DNA of 64,000 nt from positions 1 through 64,000 of the forward strand of contig NZ_JAIMBY010000019.1 in NCBI RefSeq assembly GCF_026191915.1. Direction: 5' to 3'. Shown here in pieces: positions 35,801 through 44,331 of the stretch. The translations under genes were made by a program, and so were the position numbers. The stretch comes from Acidiphilium sp. PA (GTDB lineage: Bacteria > Pseudomonadota > Alphaproteobacteria > Acetobacterales > Acetobacteraceae). The notes under the pieces are model-generated. The model saw nothing but the letters and a program-made list of their open reading frames with translations. It was not told the origin of the DNA and made no database searches. Positions within the stretch are counted from its first letter, which is position 1, and each line of letters opens with the position of its first letter.

Positions 35801-37858
35801 ATGGACCGGCCCCCTGAAAGACCACTTCCTCTCCTTGCCGATCTGACGGCCGCACAATCTGACGCGGCCCGTCAGGACGGACCCGTTCTGGTTCTGGCCG
35901 GTGCCGGAACCGGCAAGACCAAGACACTGACGGCCGCAATCGCGCGCCGGATCGGCGCGGGTGTCACCCCGTCCCGCATCCTCGCCGTCACGTTCACGAA
36001 CAAGGCGGCGCGCGAGATGACGGAACGGATCGCTGCCGCCCTGGGCGAGAGCGACCAGCCCGGATGGGTCGGCACATTCCATGGACTGGGCGCGCGTCAG
36101 CTCCGGATCGAACCCGAAGTGGCGGGTTTGCGGCCGGGCTTCGATATTCTCGACGCCGATGATAGTCGCCGCCTGCTCAAAAGGGTCGTGAAGTCGATGC
36201 AGATCGACGCCGCGATCGATGAGGGCATGGCCTCGTCGCGGGATCCGATCAAGCTGATGGCCAAGCGGATCGAGACCTTCAAGGATAATCTCATCGCGCC
36301 GGAAGACGCGGCGTTGCGGGTGGAGGGACTGATCGGGGCGGCCACCCGTGAACGTCGCCCGATCGATGCGGCGGGGTTCCGTGCGGCGGTTCCGGTCTAT
36401 GCCGAATACCAGCGCCGCCTGCGCGAGGCGAACGCCGCCGATTTCGGGGATCTGCTGCTGTGGCCGACCCTGACCATGCAGCGCGATGAAACCTACCGGC
36501 TGCGCTGGGCCGGGCGGTTCGATTGCGTGCTCGCGGACGAATATCAGGACGTGTGCTACGTCCAGTACGCGTGGCTGCGCCTGCTCTCGGCAGATCACCG
36601 CCAGCTGTTCTGCGTGGGCGATGACGATCAGGCGATCTATTCCTGGCGGGGCAGCGATCTCGCCTATCTGCGCCGGTTTCTCAGGGAGTATCCCGACGGC
36701 AGATTGATCCGGCTGGAGGAGAATTTTCGCTCGACAGCCCACATCCTCGATGCCGCGAACGCCGTCATCGCCCATGACGCCGAGCGGATGGGCAAGACCT
36801 TGTTCACCCGCAAGCCCGCCGGCGACCTGATCGAAATCCTCCGTTTTCCTGACGCGGGTGCGGAGGCGAACGGGATCGCCGACGAAATCCAGCGCCGGCA
36901 TGGCGAGGGGGTCGGATGGGACGACATGGCGATCCTCTATCGCAGCAATTTCCTCTCGCGCGGTTTCGAGGAGGCGATGATGCGCCGGCGCATCCCCTAC
37001 GTGCTGATCGGCGATGTCGGGTTCTATCAACGGGCCGAGATCAAGGATGCGCTGGCGTATCTCCGCATCGCCACCACACCGGACGATGTACAATCCGATG
37101 ACGCGTTGCGGCGGGTGATCAATATCCCGCCGCGCGGCTTCGGTCCGAAAGCCCTCGATGAGTTGGAAGCCGAGGCCTCGTTCCGGCAATCCTCGCTGTT
37201 TCGCGCGATCGAGACGGCGGATCTGCCGACGAAGTGCCGCAGCGCCGGCCTCCATTTCATCGACCTGATCCGGGCCGTCGGGCGGGACACCCAAGCGAGT
37301 GTCGCCGATCAGATCTCCACTTTACTCGATCAGACGGGCTACCGGGCGATGTTGCGGGCCAGCCGGGCGGAGACGACGGAGGATCGGCTGGAGAATTTGC
37401 AGGAGCTGCTCGAAATCGCGGCGGGATTTCATACGGCGCGGGACCTGCTGGATCACGCGGCGCTGGCAACCTCCGGACCTGGCGAGGATCGGGTCGATCG
37501 GGTCAAGATGATGACCCTGCACAAAGCCAAGGGGCTGGAATTTCCGCACATCTTCCTCCCGGGCTGGGAGGCGGGCGCGTTTCCGCCGCCCTATGGCGAC
37601 GTCGCCGAGGAGCGGCGGCTCGCCTATGTCGCACTGACGCGCGGCATGCGTCGGGTCACGGTCTCACATTGTGAATACCGGCGCGGGTATGAGGCGCCTT
37701 CGCTCTATGTCGACGATATTCCAGCCGCGCACAAAATGGCGGGTTGGCTTCGGGCAGAGTCTCGATCGGTCCCTGTCGGACGCAGGGAGCCGATTTTATC
37801 GCCGGTCAACGATCTTGAGATGCTCGGCCGCCGTCCAGGTGTCGGGCGTTGGCATTAA
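35801..37858 (+). CDS. UvrD/PcrA/Rep-type superfamily 1A DNA helicase
   Basis: 685 residues with the full SF1A motif set: Walker A LAGAGTGKTKTL (Lys39), motif Ia AVTFTNKAAREM, motif II DEYQD, motif III GDDDQAIYSWRGSD, motif IV LEENFRSTAHIL, motif V MTLHKAKGLEFPHIFLPG and motif VI EERRLAYVALTRGMRRVT. It is a 3'-5' helicase of the PcrA/Rep size class without the longer C-terminal extension of UvrD. Its place among secretion genes, followed by a PLD-fold gene 22 bp downstream, suggests a role in plasmid DNA processing or defence rather than chromosomal repair. Confidence 0.92.
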   Translation: MDRPPERPLPLLADLTAAQSDAARQDGPVLVLAGAGTGKTKTLTAAIARRIGAGVTPSRILAVTFTNKAAREMTERIAAALGESDQPGWVGTFHGLGARQLRIEPEVAGLRPGFDILDADDSRRLLKRVVKSMQIDAAIDEGMASSRDPIKLMAKRIETFKDNLIAPEDAALRVEGLIGAATRERRPIDAAGFRAAVPVYAEYQRRLREANAADFGDLLLWPTLTMQRDETYRLRWAGRFDCVLADEYQDVCYVQYAWLRLLSADHRQLFCVGDDDQAIYSWRGSDLAYLRRFLREYPDGRLIRLEENFRSTAHILDAANAVIAHDAERMGKTLFTRKPAGDLIEILRFPDAGAEANGIADEIQRRHGEGVGWDDMAILYRSNFLSRGFEEAMMRRRIPYVLIGDVGFYQRAEIKDALAYLRIATTPDDVQSDDALRRVINIPPRGFGPKALDELEAEASFRQSSLFRAIETADLPTKCRSAGLHFIDLIRAVGRDTQASVADQISTLLDQTGYRAMLRASRAETTEDRLENLQELLEIAAGFHTARDLLDHAALATSGPGEDRVDRVKMMTLHKAKGLEFPHIFLPGWEAGAFPPPYGDVAEERRLAYVALTRGMRRVTVSHCEYRRGYEAPSLYVDDIPAAHKMAGWLRAESRSVPVGRREPILSPVNDLEMLGRRPGVGRWH

Positions 37859-37880
37859 AAGCAGTCAGAAAGGTTTTCCG

Positions 37881-38651
37881 ATGGCAAAATTTCTGAATAC
37901 GAGCGGGCTGAATTACCATCTCGAAGAGATGATCAAGGGGGCGCGGGACCGGCTTGTTCTGATTAGTCCGTTTCTGCGGCTCAACGATCGGATCAAGGAG
38001 CTGATCGCCGACAAGAACCGCTTGAAAATCGATGTCCGGATTGTCTATGGTAAAAGCGAACTCGCACCTGCTGAGATCGACTGGCTGCGTGGCATGATGT
38101 TCGTGCGAACGTCCTTTTGCAAAAACCTCCATGCCAAATGCTATCTCAACGAGGAACGCTGCATCATCACGAGCCTGAATCTCTATGAGTTTTCGATGGT
38201 GAATAACAACGAGATGGGCGTCCTGCTCGATCGAACCGAAGATGCAGCGGTGTATCGAGATGCCTATGACGAAGCCCAACGGATCGTGCGAATCAGCGAG
38301 GAGATACGGATCACGCTTGAGCGGGTCGAGAATGATGAACGCGAGGCGGCTGGACGCAGCGACAAGGACGAAATCCTATCCTTGCCCGAGGCCGCACGAT
38401 CATCGGCCAGCGAGACCGAGTCCTACGACAGGTTGACCACAGCGAAATTGGCGGCCCAGATGGGCATGACAACGCATGATCTGTTCGATCGTCTGGCCGA
38501 TAGTGGTCTGGTCGAGAAAAAGGGGGAAAAATATTTCGTTACCGCTGCGGGAAAAATTGCGGGCGGTCGATGGATGCCGGGCAAGACAGGCGGCGGATAT
38601 ATCCTTTGGCCACGCTCGATGACGATCAGCGACCGGGGTCGGGCGGCATGA
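37881..38651 (+). CDS. Single-HKD phospholipase D-like protein with C-terminal winged-helix-like region
   Basis: 256 residues. The N-terminal domain (LEEMIKGARDRLVLISPFLRLNDRIKELI...VRIVYGKSELAPAEIDWL) leads to the HKD-type motif HAKCYLNEERCIITSLNLYEFSMVNNNEMG (His84, Lys86), typical of PLDc_2 proteins that dimerise to build one active site. The C-terminus (TTAKLAAQMGMTTHDLFDRLADSGLVEKKGEKYFVTAAGK) looks like a DNA-binding winged helix. AGAAAGG precedes ATG 37881. It lies 22 bp after the helicase and overlaps the next gene (ATGA), so helicase and putative nuclease are probably co-expressed. Confidence 0.75.
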   Translation: MAKFLNTSGLNYHLEEMIKGARDRLVLISPFLRLNDRIKELIADKNRLKIDVRIVYGKSELAPAEIDWLRGMMFVRTSFCKNLHAKCYLNEERCIITSLNLYEFSMVNNNEMGVLLDRTEDAAVYRDAYDEAQRIVRISEEIRITLERVENDEREAAGRSDKDEILSLPEAARSSASETESYDRLTTAKLAAQMGMTTHDLFDRLADSGLVEKKGEKYFVTAAGKIAGGRWMPGKTGGGYILWPRSMTISDRGRAA

Positions 38652-39295
38652 AAGCAGTCACCTCCATAATGCCGTATCGTGTGGTCCCCGGATTGCCAAT
38701 CGTCCTTGCCACGTTGTCCTTGCTGGTGGGATGCGCCCTCCCGCAGGCGGGTGGCGTGGGTACGCCCAACCTCAATCCGGCGGCTCGTGGCCCGCTCTAC
38801 TACCGGTACATCCCCTCAGCGGCGCATCAGATCGGTCCGAATTTACCGTTTCCGGGACCGAGTTATGCTCAGCAGCGTCAGATCATCTCGGTGGCCGGCT
38901 TCAATGGCGCCGAAACTGAAACGGGCATCGGTAAATTCGTCAAAAATTTCTACGCAGGCGGCTTTCCAGCGGTGCAGGCCAGTGTCGAGCGATGCTACGC
39001 GATTTCAGAGCACTATTTCGAATACGAATACGGCTTCATGCTCGGGCAGGTCGTGCCTTGTGAGGCGGAAGACACGACGGCCTATGCCTACAATACTTTG
39101 TTGACCGAGAACTGGGGTTTTCCGTCCTATCCTTTCTTTTCGCTCAACCCCTTTGCCCGGCGCAGTTTGATAGAATTCAAGATCGCCCATCAAAGTCTTG
39201 CCTCAGCTCACCACATTACCGATGAGCTGACCCATGATATCCTGATCATTCTGCCCACCGAGATCGAACTGCCGGTCGCAGAGGACCGCCCCTGA
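38648..39295 (+). CDS. Cysteine-containing lipoprotein, paralogue of the 50289 product
   Basis: 215 residues with lipoprotein signal VLATLSLLVGCALPQ (lipobox LVGC). The mature domain has VERCYAISE ... VVPCEAEDTTAYAYNTL ... WGFPSYPFFSLNPFARRSL. The exported protein at 50289 has the same order: NGCYRVM, KIECLGEDSAAYEMS, HGFPPLPFYTQAQFFGRTL. Both pairs of cysteines are conserved. The family is unknown to me. It ends the 31.8-39.3 kb operon, with a terminator over its stop codon. Confidence 0.65.
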   Translation: MKAVTSIMPYRVVPGLPIVLATLSLLVGCALPQAGGVGTPNLNPAARGPLYYRYIPSAAHQIGPNLPFPGPSYAQQRQIISVAGFNGAETETGIGKFVKNFYAGGFPAVQASVERCYAISEHYFEYEYGFMLGQVVPCEAEDTTAYAYNTLLTENWGFPSYPFFSLNPFARRSLIEFKIAHQSLASAHHITDELTHDILIILPTEIELPVAEDRP

Positions 39296-39308
39296 GTGCG
39301 GGGCTTTT
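39288..39308 (+). terminator. Rho-independent terminator after the lipoprotein gene
   Basis: GCCCC (39288-39292) pairs with GGGGC (39300-39304) around a 7-nt loop containing the TGA stop, followed by TTTT. It closes the operon before the dotD transcript begins. Confidence 0.55.
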
Positions 39309-39380
39309 CTCCCGTAAAGCCCGTCGGAAGCATCGCTCGAAGATAAATTATCCCAATTGCGTGATCACCTGAAATACATG

Positions 39381-39397
39381 TTTGGAGTGGCGATACG
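39381..39397 (+). promoter_or_regulatory. Shared leader motif upstream of dotD
   Basis: TTTGGAGTGGCGATACG, nearly identical to the minus-strand copy at 20035-20050, ends 33 nt before ATG 39430. Confidence 0.5.
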
Positions 39398-39407
39398 ATT
39401 GCGGATC

Positions 39408-39428
39408 GTGGTCTCGAAGGGAGACCAC
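39408..39428 (+). promoter_or_regulatory. Hairpin sequestering the dotD ribosome-binding site
   Basis: GTGGTCTC (39408-39415) pairs perfectly with GAGACCAC (39421-39428) around GAAGG; ATG follows one base later. The layout is the same as the palindrome before the 9679 lipoprotein, with different paired bases. Confidence 0.6.
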
Positions 39429-39429
39429 C

Positions 39430-39951
39430 ATGCGCGTTTTTCACCATTCTGCCATTGCATCAGGATTGTTCGCGGCGACGCTTCTCGCCGGCTGTGCGTC
39501 CGGTCCGGTCCCGAAAGTCGCGGCCAATGTCGTGACACCCGGCATGCCCAATCTTCAGACCGCGCTCAACAACGCAATTCTGCGAACCGATCAGGCCGTC
39601 GATCAACTCGACGGTGAGCCGGTGATGACACTGGCCTCGGCACGATTGCCCGAAGCCCTGCCCGGCGAACTCGAACAACGGATCCGGTGGAATTACGAGG
39701 GCAATCTCGGGCCCGCGGTCCACGCGCTCGCCAGGCTGATCAACTACCATGTGGTGATCCATCATCCGAAGGGTGTCGCCCCGGTTCTGGTCTCGGTGCA
39801 CGCCGACCAGATCCCGGTCTCGACGGTGATCCGGACCCTGGGCATCGAGGCCGGGTCGCGTGCGACGGTCACCGTCATTCCCGCCGAACAGACGATCGAC
39901 GTGCGGTATCCGCGACCTGATGCGGTGGCCGCCGCGTCGGGCCAGTCGTGA
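39430..39951 (+). CDS. dotD: DotD/TraH outer-membrane lipoprotein
   Basis: 173 residues with lipoprotein signal FAATLLAGCASG (lipobox LAGC). The mature domain (LEQRIRWNYEGNLGPAVHALARLINYHVVIHHPKGVAPVLVSVHADQIPVSTVIRTLGIEAGSRATVTVIPAEQTIDVRY) is the secretin N0-like fold of DotD/TraH. DotD with DotC helps DotH insert in the outer membrane. It begins the second large plus-strand operon, and its translation may be controlled by the hairpin just upstream. Confidence 0.88.
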   Translation: MRVFHHSAIASGLFAATLLAGCASGPVPKVAANVVTPGMPNLQTALNNAILRTDQAVDQLDGEPVMTLASARLPEALPGELEQRIRWNYEGNLGPAVHALARLINYHVVIHHPKGVAPVLVSVHADQIPVSTVIRTLGIEAGSRATVTVIPAEQTIDVRYPRPDAVAAASGQS

Positions 39952-39961
39952 GGAGGGTGTC

Positions 39962-40171
39962 ATGGCGCGAAGATATCGTCGGCTCCGGTCCCCCCGCCGC
40001 TCGTCACCCCGGCTCCGTCTGCCGGTTCGGATGATCCAGATCACCGATCCGATGAGTGATTTTCTTACCGATTTGGTCTCCGGCGCGCGCCGGCGCGCGT
40101 TGCTTTTCCGTCTTGGCATCACCGACCCCTTGCCACCCGAATTGTTCAATTCCCGAGGAGACTATCGATGA
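39962..40171 (+). CDS. Small basic hypothetical protein between dotD and dotC
   Basis: 69 residues, very Arg-rich at the N-terminus (RRYRRLRSPRRSSPRLRL), then VRMIQITDPMSDFLTDLVSGARRRALLFRLGI. GAGGAGGG precedes ATG 39962, and the stop overlaps the dotC start (ATGA). This arrangement suggests that it is translated, if only for coupling. Function unknown. Confidence 0.5.
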   Translation: MARRYRRLRSPRRSSPRLRLPVRMIQITDPMSDFLTDLVSGARRRALLFRLGITDPLPPELFNSRGDYR

Positions 40172-41136
40172 GTCGCGTTCTACCCATGGCCGTGCTGCCG
40201 GTCGCCCTGTTGCTGGCACCGGCGGCTTACGCAGCACAGGCGCCGTTCCCCCAGATCGGTATTTCGGACAGTCCCGGCGCGATCGCGCGGAGCCTGCACG
40301 ATAACGCCAATCCGCTCAACAATCCGGTCGCCGGGGCGCGGATCAACGGCATCCTGACAGGAGGACAGGCTCCCCCCTCTCTCAATGAACTCCAGGCACT
40401 CCGGCCACTGACGGGTAAGCACAAGGCGATCTCGCCGATGCGACGCGAGGCACTCCGGCAGAACGCGCTCAGCTACGGTGCTCAGGGCGGCCTCGCCGCG
40501 GAAAGCTATGCCATCAATCTGATGCTGGTGAATTATCAGGCCGATCTCGACCGGACGTTCGATTTCGGGAAACTGATGGTCAATGTGAGCAATGGGCAGA
40601 CCCTGTTGCGCCCGCCAATCGTCACCGAAGCGCAGATGGCCTTCGCGCTTGCGCCCGGCGGTCAGATCGCCAAGCAGACCGATCAGGTCTACGAGATCAC
40701 CCAGCAGGCACAACTTGCCTCCGCGCCGCCCAACTGGCGCACCTATCTGGTCCGAACCTGGGCGAAGCCGACACCCCCGCCGAGCGCGATCCGGCCGCGC
40801 ACGCGACTGGAAGTCGAATACTGGCACAAATGGGTGGCCGAAGGCTGGGCGCTGGGCGAGGCCCAGGGTGCCCAGATCTTCCTCGACGATCTGAGCCGTC
40901 TCGAGAACAACTATATCGGGATGGTCCGCTACCAGGTGCTCCTGCGCGCCGGCCTCGTGGAATCCCCCGATCTGGTCTTTCATCACCAGGCGGTCTCCGG
41001 TGGGCGCAACCGCATGCTGATCGGCAACGACGTCATCCGGATCACCAATCAGCCGGGCCTCGATCCCAACGCCGCGAACTGGCGTTCGGTCGATGTCCCG
41101 CGTGGCGGGCCGATCGGCCAGCCACCTTCACGCTGA
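40168..41136 (+). CDS. dotC: DotC/TraI outer-membrane-associated protein
   Basis: 322 residues with signal peptide (MAVLPVALLLAPAAYAAQ). The family block RREALRQNALSYGAQGGLAAESYAINLML (about 91-120) is characteristic of DotC, as is the later WAKPTPPPSAIRPRTRLEVEYWHKWVAEGWALGEAQGAQIFLDDLSRLENNYIGMVRYQVLL. DotC is normally a lipoprotein; here the signal ends AYAAQ without a lipobox cysteine, so anchoring may differ. It pairs with DotD and DotH. Confidence 0.88.
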   Translation: MSRVLPMAVLPVALLLAPAAYAAQAPFPQIGISDSPGAIARSLHDNANPLNNPVAGARINGILTGGQAPPSLNELQALRPLTGKHKAISPMRREALRQNALSYGAQGGLAAESYAINLMLVNYQADLDRTFDFGKLMVNVSNGQTLLRPPIVTEAQMAFALAPGGQIAKQTDQVYEITQQAQLASAPPNWRTYLVRTWAKPTPPPSAIRPRTRLEVEYWHKWVAEGWALGEAQGAQIFLDDLSRLENNYIGMVRYQVLLRAGLVESPDLVFHHQAVSGGRNRMLIGNDVIRITNQPGLDPNAANWRSVDVPRGGPIGQPPSR

Positions 41137-41149
41137 GGGGAGTGTGCTC

Positions 41150-42364
41150 ATGGTCAGCAGAGGTCCAGACAATCGTCCGATTGATGACTATCGGAAATTC
41201 CACCGCCCCATCCTGATCGATCCGTCCGACAATTTCGATCGACCTGTTGCGGTGCAGGAGTTTCTCCGCCGTGCCGTGCAGGAAGGTGTCAGCGAATTGT
41301 TCTTCGGCGATCAGCGACCGGTCGTCGCGAAGATCGACTGGGAATTTTGCACGACGACGCACCACCTGCTCACCCCCCACGATCTGAAGGGTCTCCGGAA
41401 ATTCCTGTTTGGCGATCACACCCAACCAGCCAGCCCCCATCGGCACTGGCACAAGATCGGCCGGGTTCATCTGAAGGACAGGGAGTATCTGCGCTATGAG
41501 GTCACCGAGACCGAGATCCATGACGCATCGGAACTCCGCGGCCATGAGATCGTCCTGCGTCTCCTGCCCAATGTTCTGCCTGACATTCTTTTCTATGAAC
41601 TCGATCGGGAACTGTGGGATCATCTGCCGCGGAGTGGTCTTGTGCTGGTCAGCGGCGGCATCGACAGCGACGCGACGGGCCTGATCGCAGCCCTTGTCCG
41701 TTGGGTTGTCGAAGACCGCAGCGTCGAGCACCGAGCCGTCATCTACGGGTTGACGGATTATTCGTTCACCCAGGAAATCCGGCCGATCGAATGGGAAAAA
41801 TCCTCGATCCTGCAGATCGAGACACCGCCAGGCGAACCCCTGAACCGGGCGATGGTGCAGGCGACCTCGATTGGCGCGGACGTTGTGGCGATCGGTGCAT
41901 GCCGGGATCCCGCGACGATGGAAATCGCGCTGGCGCTCGCGGCGGAGGGCAAGCGGGTGTTCGTGGGCGTCAACGCCAGTGGCGTGATGAATACGGTGGC
42001 GCGGGTTCTGGCGCTGCTGAGCCGGGGGCAGGGGGAGGATTACGCCCCTGGCCTGCCCGAACTCGCGCTGAACCTGCGCACGATCATTTCGCAGAAGATG
42101 GTCCGCAACCAGCAAGGATCGATCTCGGCGCTTCAGGAATACCTGATCGTTGGCCCTACGCTCCGCGAAGCCCTGCTCCAGACTGCGCCAAGCGGCTGGT
42201 TGCTGCCTTTCCTGAAGAGTTTCGAGGAGGAAGGCGAGAGCTTTGCTGCCTGCGCCAGTGTTGCTCGCAACGCCGGCGTGATCAGCCCGGACGTGTTCCG
42301 TCGCGTCGTTGCTGAGACCACCGCGCCCATCATTCCCCGTCGTCCCCGGAAATCGAAGCCATGA
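41150..42364 (+). CDS. DotB/PilT-like pseudo-ATPase with degenerate nucleotide-binding motifs
   Basis: 404 residues with the overall DotB/PilT layout: an N-terminal domain (FLRRAVQEGVSELFFGDQRPVVAKIDWEFCTTTHHLL) and a RecA-like domain. Alignment with DotB (43126) shows each catalytic motif lost. Walker A SGGTENGKST becomes SGGIDSDATG (Ala175 replaces Lys). The GEIRD box becomes GACRD (249-253, Glu lost). The HAGS histidine becomes Asn275 in VNASG. The surrounding strands (VVAIGACRDPATMEIALALA) remain recognisable. GAGGGGAG precedes ATG 41150. It lies between dotC and dotB, so a structural or regulatory partner of the DotB hexamer is likely. Confidence 0.75.
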   Translation: MVSRGPDNRPIDDYRKFHRPILIDPSDNFDRPVAVQEFLRRAVQEGVSELFFGDQRPVVAKIDWEFCTTTHHLLTPHDLKGLRKFLFGDHTQPASPHRHWHKIGRVHLKDREYLRYEVTETEIHDASELRGHEIVLRLLPNVLPDILFYELDRELWDHLPRSGLVLVSGGIDSDATGLIAALVRWVVEDRSVEHRAVIYGLTDYSFTQEIRPIEWEKSSILQIETPPGEPLNRAMVQATSIGADVVAIGACRDPATMEIALALAAEGKRVFVGVNASGVMNTVARVLALLSRGQGEDYAPGLPELALNLRTIISQKMVRNQQGSISALQEYLIVGPTLREALLQTAPSGWLLPFLKSFEEEGESFAACASVARNAGVISPDVFRRVVAETTAPIIPRRPRKSKP

Positions 42365-42452
42365 GAGGAATCCTGATCTCATCGATTTTGCATCGCCGCC
42401 TCTGCCCCCTGCCGATCCAGATGCTCGGCTCACTCATAAACGGAGATCCACA

Positions 42453-43133
42453 ATGAAAATCCATGATACGGCATCCTGCTCGCCATCCTCTGTTCCAGAG
42501 TTGCGGTCCTTGCCCCTGAGCGATCAAGCGAGACTCGCGTTGGCGACACTTGCGACACAAGCCTCGCCCGCGGATCGTCCGGGTGACTGGTGTGACCGAG
42601 GTATCATCGCCCGGTTCGGGAGCGATGCTGTCAGCGAACTGATTGATGCCGGTCTCGTCCAGCGTGGCGGTGTCCCCGATCCGCTCCCCGCCGAAATCGA
42701 GACTTCCTGCCGGGAGACTATGGTGCGGCATTACGAGATCTGTGCTCGGGAGGAGGGCTTCGGCAGGCCGCTTTATCCGGCTGGTGGAGATATCCTTCTG
42801 GTAACACGGGCAGGTTGGGCAACCTTGGCGCGGTTGGGAGATGAACAGCCGCTGGATGATCCGGCCAGGCTTATGGAAGCGCCGGCGTCCGGCGCGGATC
42901 AACATGCGGACAAGAACGCGGACGATGCGGCGCTCAATGATTATCGGTCCTGCCTGTCCTCCCCTTGGGACAAGAGTGCCGGTCCTCCCGTTGACTTGAT
43001 CTATGCCGAACCGGGGCATGGGAAGGGATTTCTTGCGCCGGATGATCCTCTTCAACATCGCTACATCCTGGGGTCCACCGCAGAGGCAGGCCGCCTCATC
43101 GGAACCACCGCCAAGGGGGATCATCATGGTTGA
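42453..43133 (+). CDS. Hypothetical protein upstream of dotB
   Basis: 226 soluble residues, helical at the start (LSDQARLALATLATQASPADRPGDWCDRGIIARFGSDAVSELIDAGLVQRGG), possibly a winged-helix-like fold, then an acidic low-complexity tail. No family recognised. CGGAGATCCACA precedes ATG 42453, and the end overlaps dotB by 8 bp. It sits between the pseudo-ATPase and the active ATPase. Confidence 0.55.
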   Translation: MKIHDTASCSPSSVPELRSLPLSDQARLALATLATQASPADRPGDWCDRGIIARFGSDAVSELIDAGLVQRGGVPDPLPAEIETSCRETMVRHYEICAREEGFGRPLYPAGGDILLVTRAGWATLARLGDEQPLDDPARLMEAPASGADQHADKNADDAALNDYRSCLSSPWDKSAGPPVDLIYAEPGHGKGFLAPDDPLQHRYILGSTAEAGRLIGTTAKGDHHG

Positions 43134-44331
43134 ACCCAACCGTCACGAGCTTCGGATCGTTCCTGCTTCCGAAGCCCCGCCAGATGCCCTCTCGGTGAAG
43201 CACGCGCTTGACACGGATCTCGTATTCGAGCCGATGCCACCGCGGATGTACGAGGCGGACTGGAACCGCTTCATGGTCTGGGCGGCCGATCGCAACGTCT
43301 CGGATATCAGGTTGCAACCTTTCGCGCCGGCGTTCGTCCAGCGCTACGGTCGGTTGCGACCGGCAACCCCGCGCGATCTCACCATCCCCGAGGTCGAAAC
43401 CGCCACCAACCTGTTTTACGGCGCGGATGGCATGGCCCGGCTCAAACAGGGCATGGATTTCGACGTCAGCTTCAAGGCGCGACCAGAGCGGAATCGTTCG
43501 ATCCGGTTTCGGGTCAATGCGACCGGTTGCGAGACCCATGGTGTCGTCACGGTCTCGATCGTCGCCCGTGTCCTGCCCGAACGAGCACCCGACCTATCCA
43601 GCCTCGCCCTCGAACCCGAAATCCTCGCCGCTTATCGGGTCAGCAAAGGGGTGGTCATCGTCAGCGGTGGCACCGAGAACGGTAAATCGACCCTGTTGGC
43701 GGCAATGATCCGCGCCATGCTGCTCGACCCCAACGCCGATCTCTCGATCCTCGAATACGCCTCGCCGATCGAGTTCGTCTATGACGATGTGCGCGGTGCG
43801 TCCGCATTGATCAGCCAAACCGAAATCCCGCGCGACGTCCCCAGTTTTGCCGCGGGCGCCCGCAACGCCAAGCGGCGCAACCCCAAGGTCGCCGTGCTCG
43901 GCGAGATCCGTGATGCCGAAACCATGGTGGTGATGTCACAGATGGCGATCTCGGGCACCGCGATCTACGGCACCATGCACGCGGGGTCGGTCGAGGAAAC
44001 CACCCAGATCGCGGTCAGCCTGTGCCCGGTCAATGAACGCAATGCGGTCGCCGTCCAGCTGGGTCAGTCGCTGCGGTTGATCATCAATCAACGTCTGGTT
44101 CCCTCGGTGGATGGCAAACGCACCGCGTTGCGGGAGTTCCTCGTCTTCGACAAGCCCCTGAACCATCGGCTGGTCAGCGCCTCGCCCGATGACTGGCCGC
44201 TGATTTGCCGCGAAGCGCTGCGAACCCAGGGGCAGAGTTTCTCGGTCGCAACCGACCGCGCGCTCGCCCAGGGGCGTATCTCCGAAGAAACCGCGTTTTA
44301 TTTCAAAAAGGAGTTCGGCGATGTGGCGTGA
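43126..44331 (+). CDS. dotB: DotB/TraJ secretion ATPase (PilT/VirB11-like)
   Basis: 401 residues. The N-terminal domain (FMVWAADRNVSDIRLQPFAPAFVQRYGRLRPA) is followed by the ATPase core: Walker A VSGGTENGKSTLLAAM (Lys187), Asp box SILEYASPIEF, Walker B-like KVAVLGEIRDAETM and the His box GTMHAGSVEE. All are intact. DotB is a hexameric ATPase docking on DotO at the cytoplasmic face and is essential for transfer in IncI (TraJ). The start overlaps the previous gene; icmT begins inside its 3' end. Confidence 0.93.
   Translation: MVEPNRHELRIVPASEAPPDALSVKHALDTDLVFEPMPPRMYEADWNRFMVWAADRNVSDIRLQPFAPAFVQRYGRLRPATPRDLTIPEVETATNLFYGADGMARLKQGMDFDVSFKARPERNRSIRFRVNATGCETHGVVTVSIVARVLPERAPDLSSLALEPEILAAYRVSKGVVIVSGGTENGKSTLLAAMIRAMLLDPNADLSILEYASPIEFVYDDVRGASALISQTEIPRDVPSFAAGARNAKRRNPKVAVLGEIRDAETMVVMSQMAISGTAIYGTMHAGSVEETTQIAVSLCPVNERNAVAVQLGQSLRLIINQRLVPSVDGKRTALREFLVFDKPLNHRLVSASPDDWPLICREALRTQGQSFSVATDRALAQGRISEETAFYFKKEFGDVA

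Noticed and set aside
35594-37294. Long minus-strand open frame (566 codons) opposite the helicase
   Set aside because: It is an antisense shadow of the high-GC helicase gene; the plus strand has all SF1 motifs.
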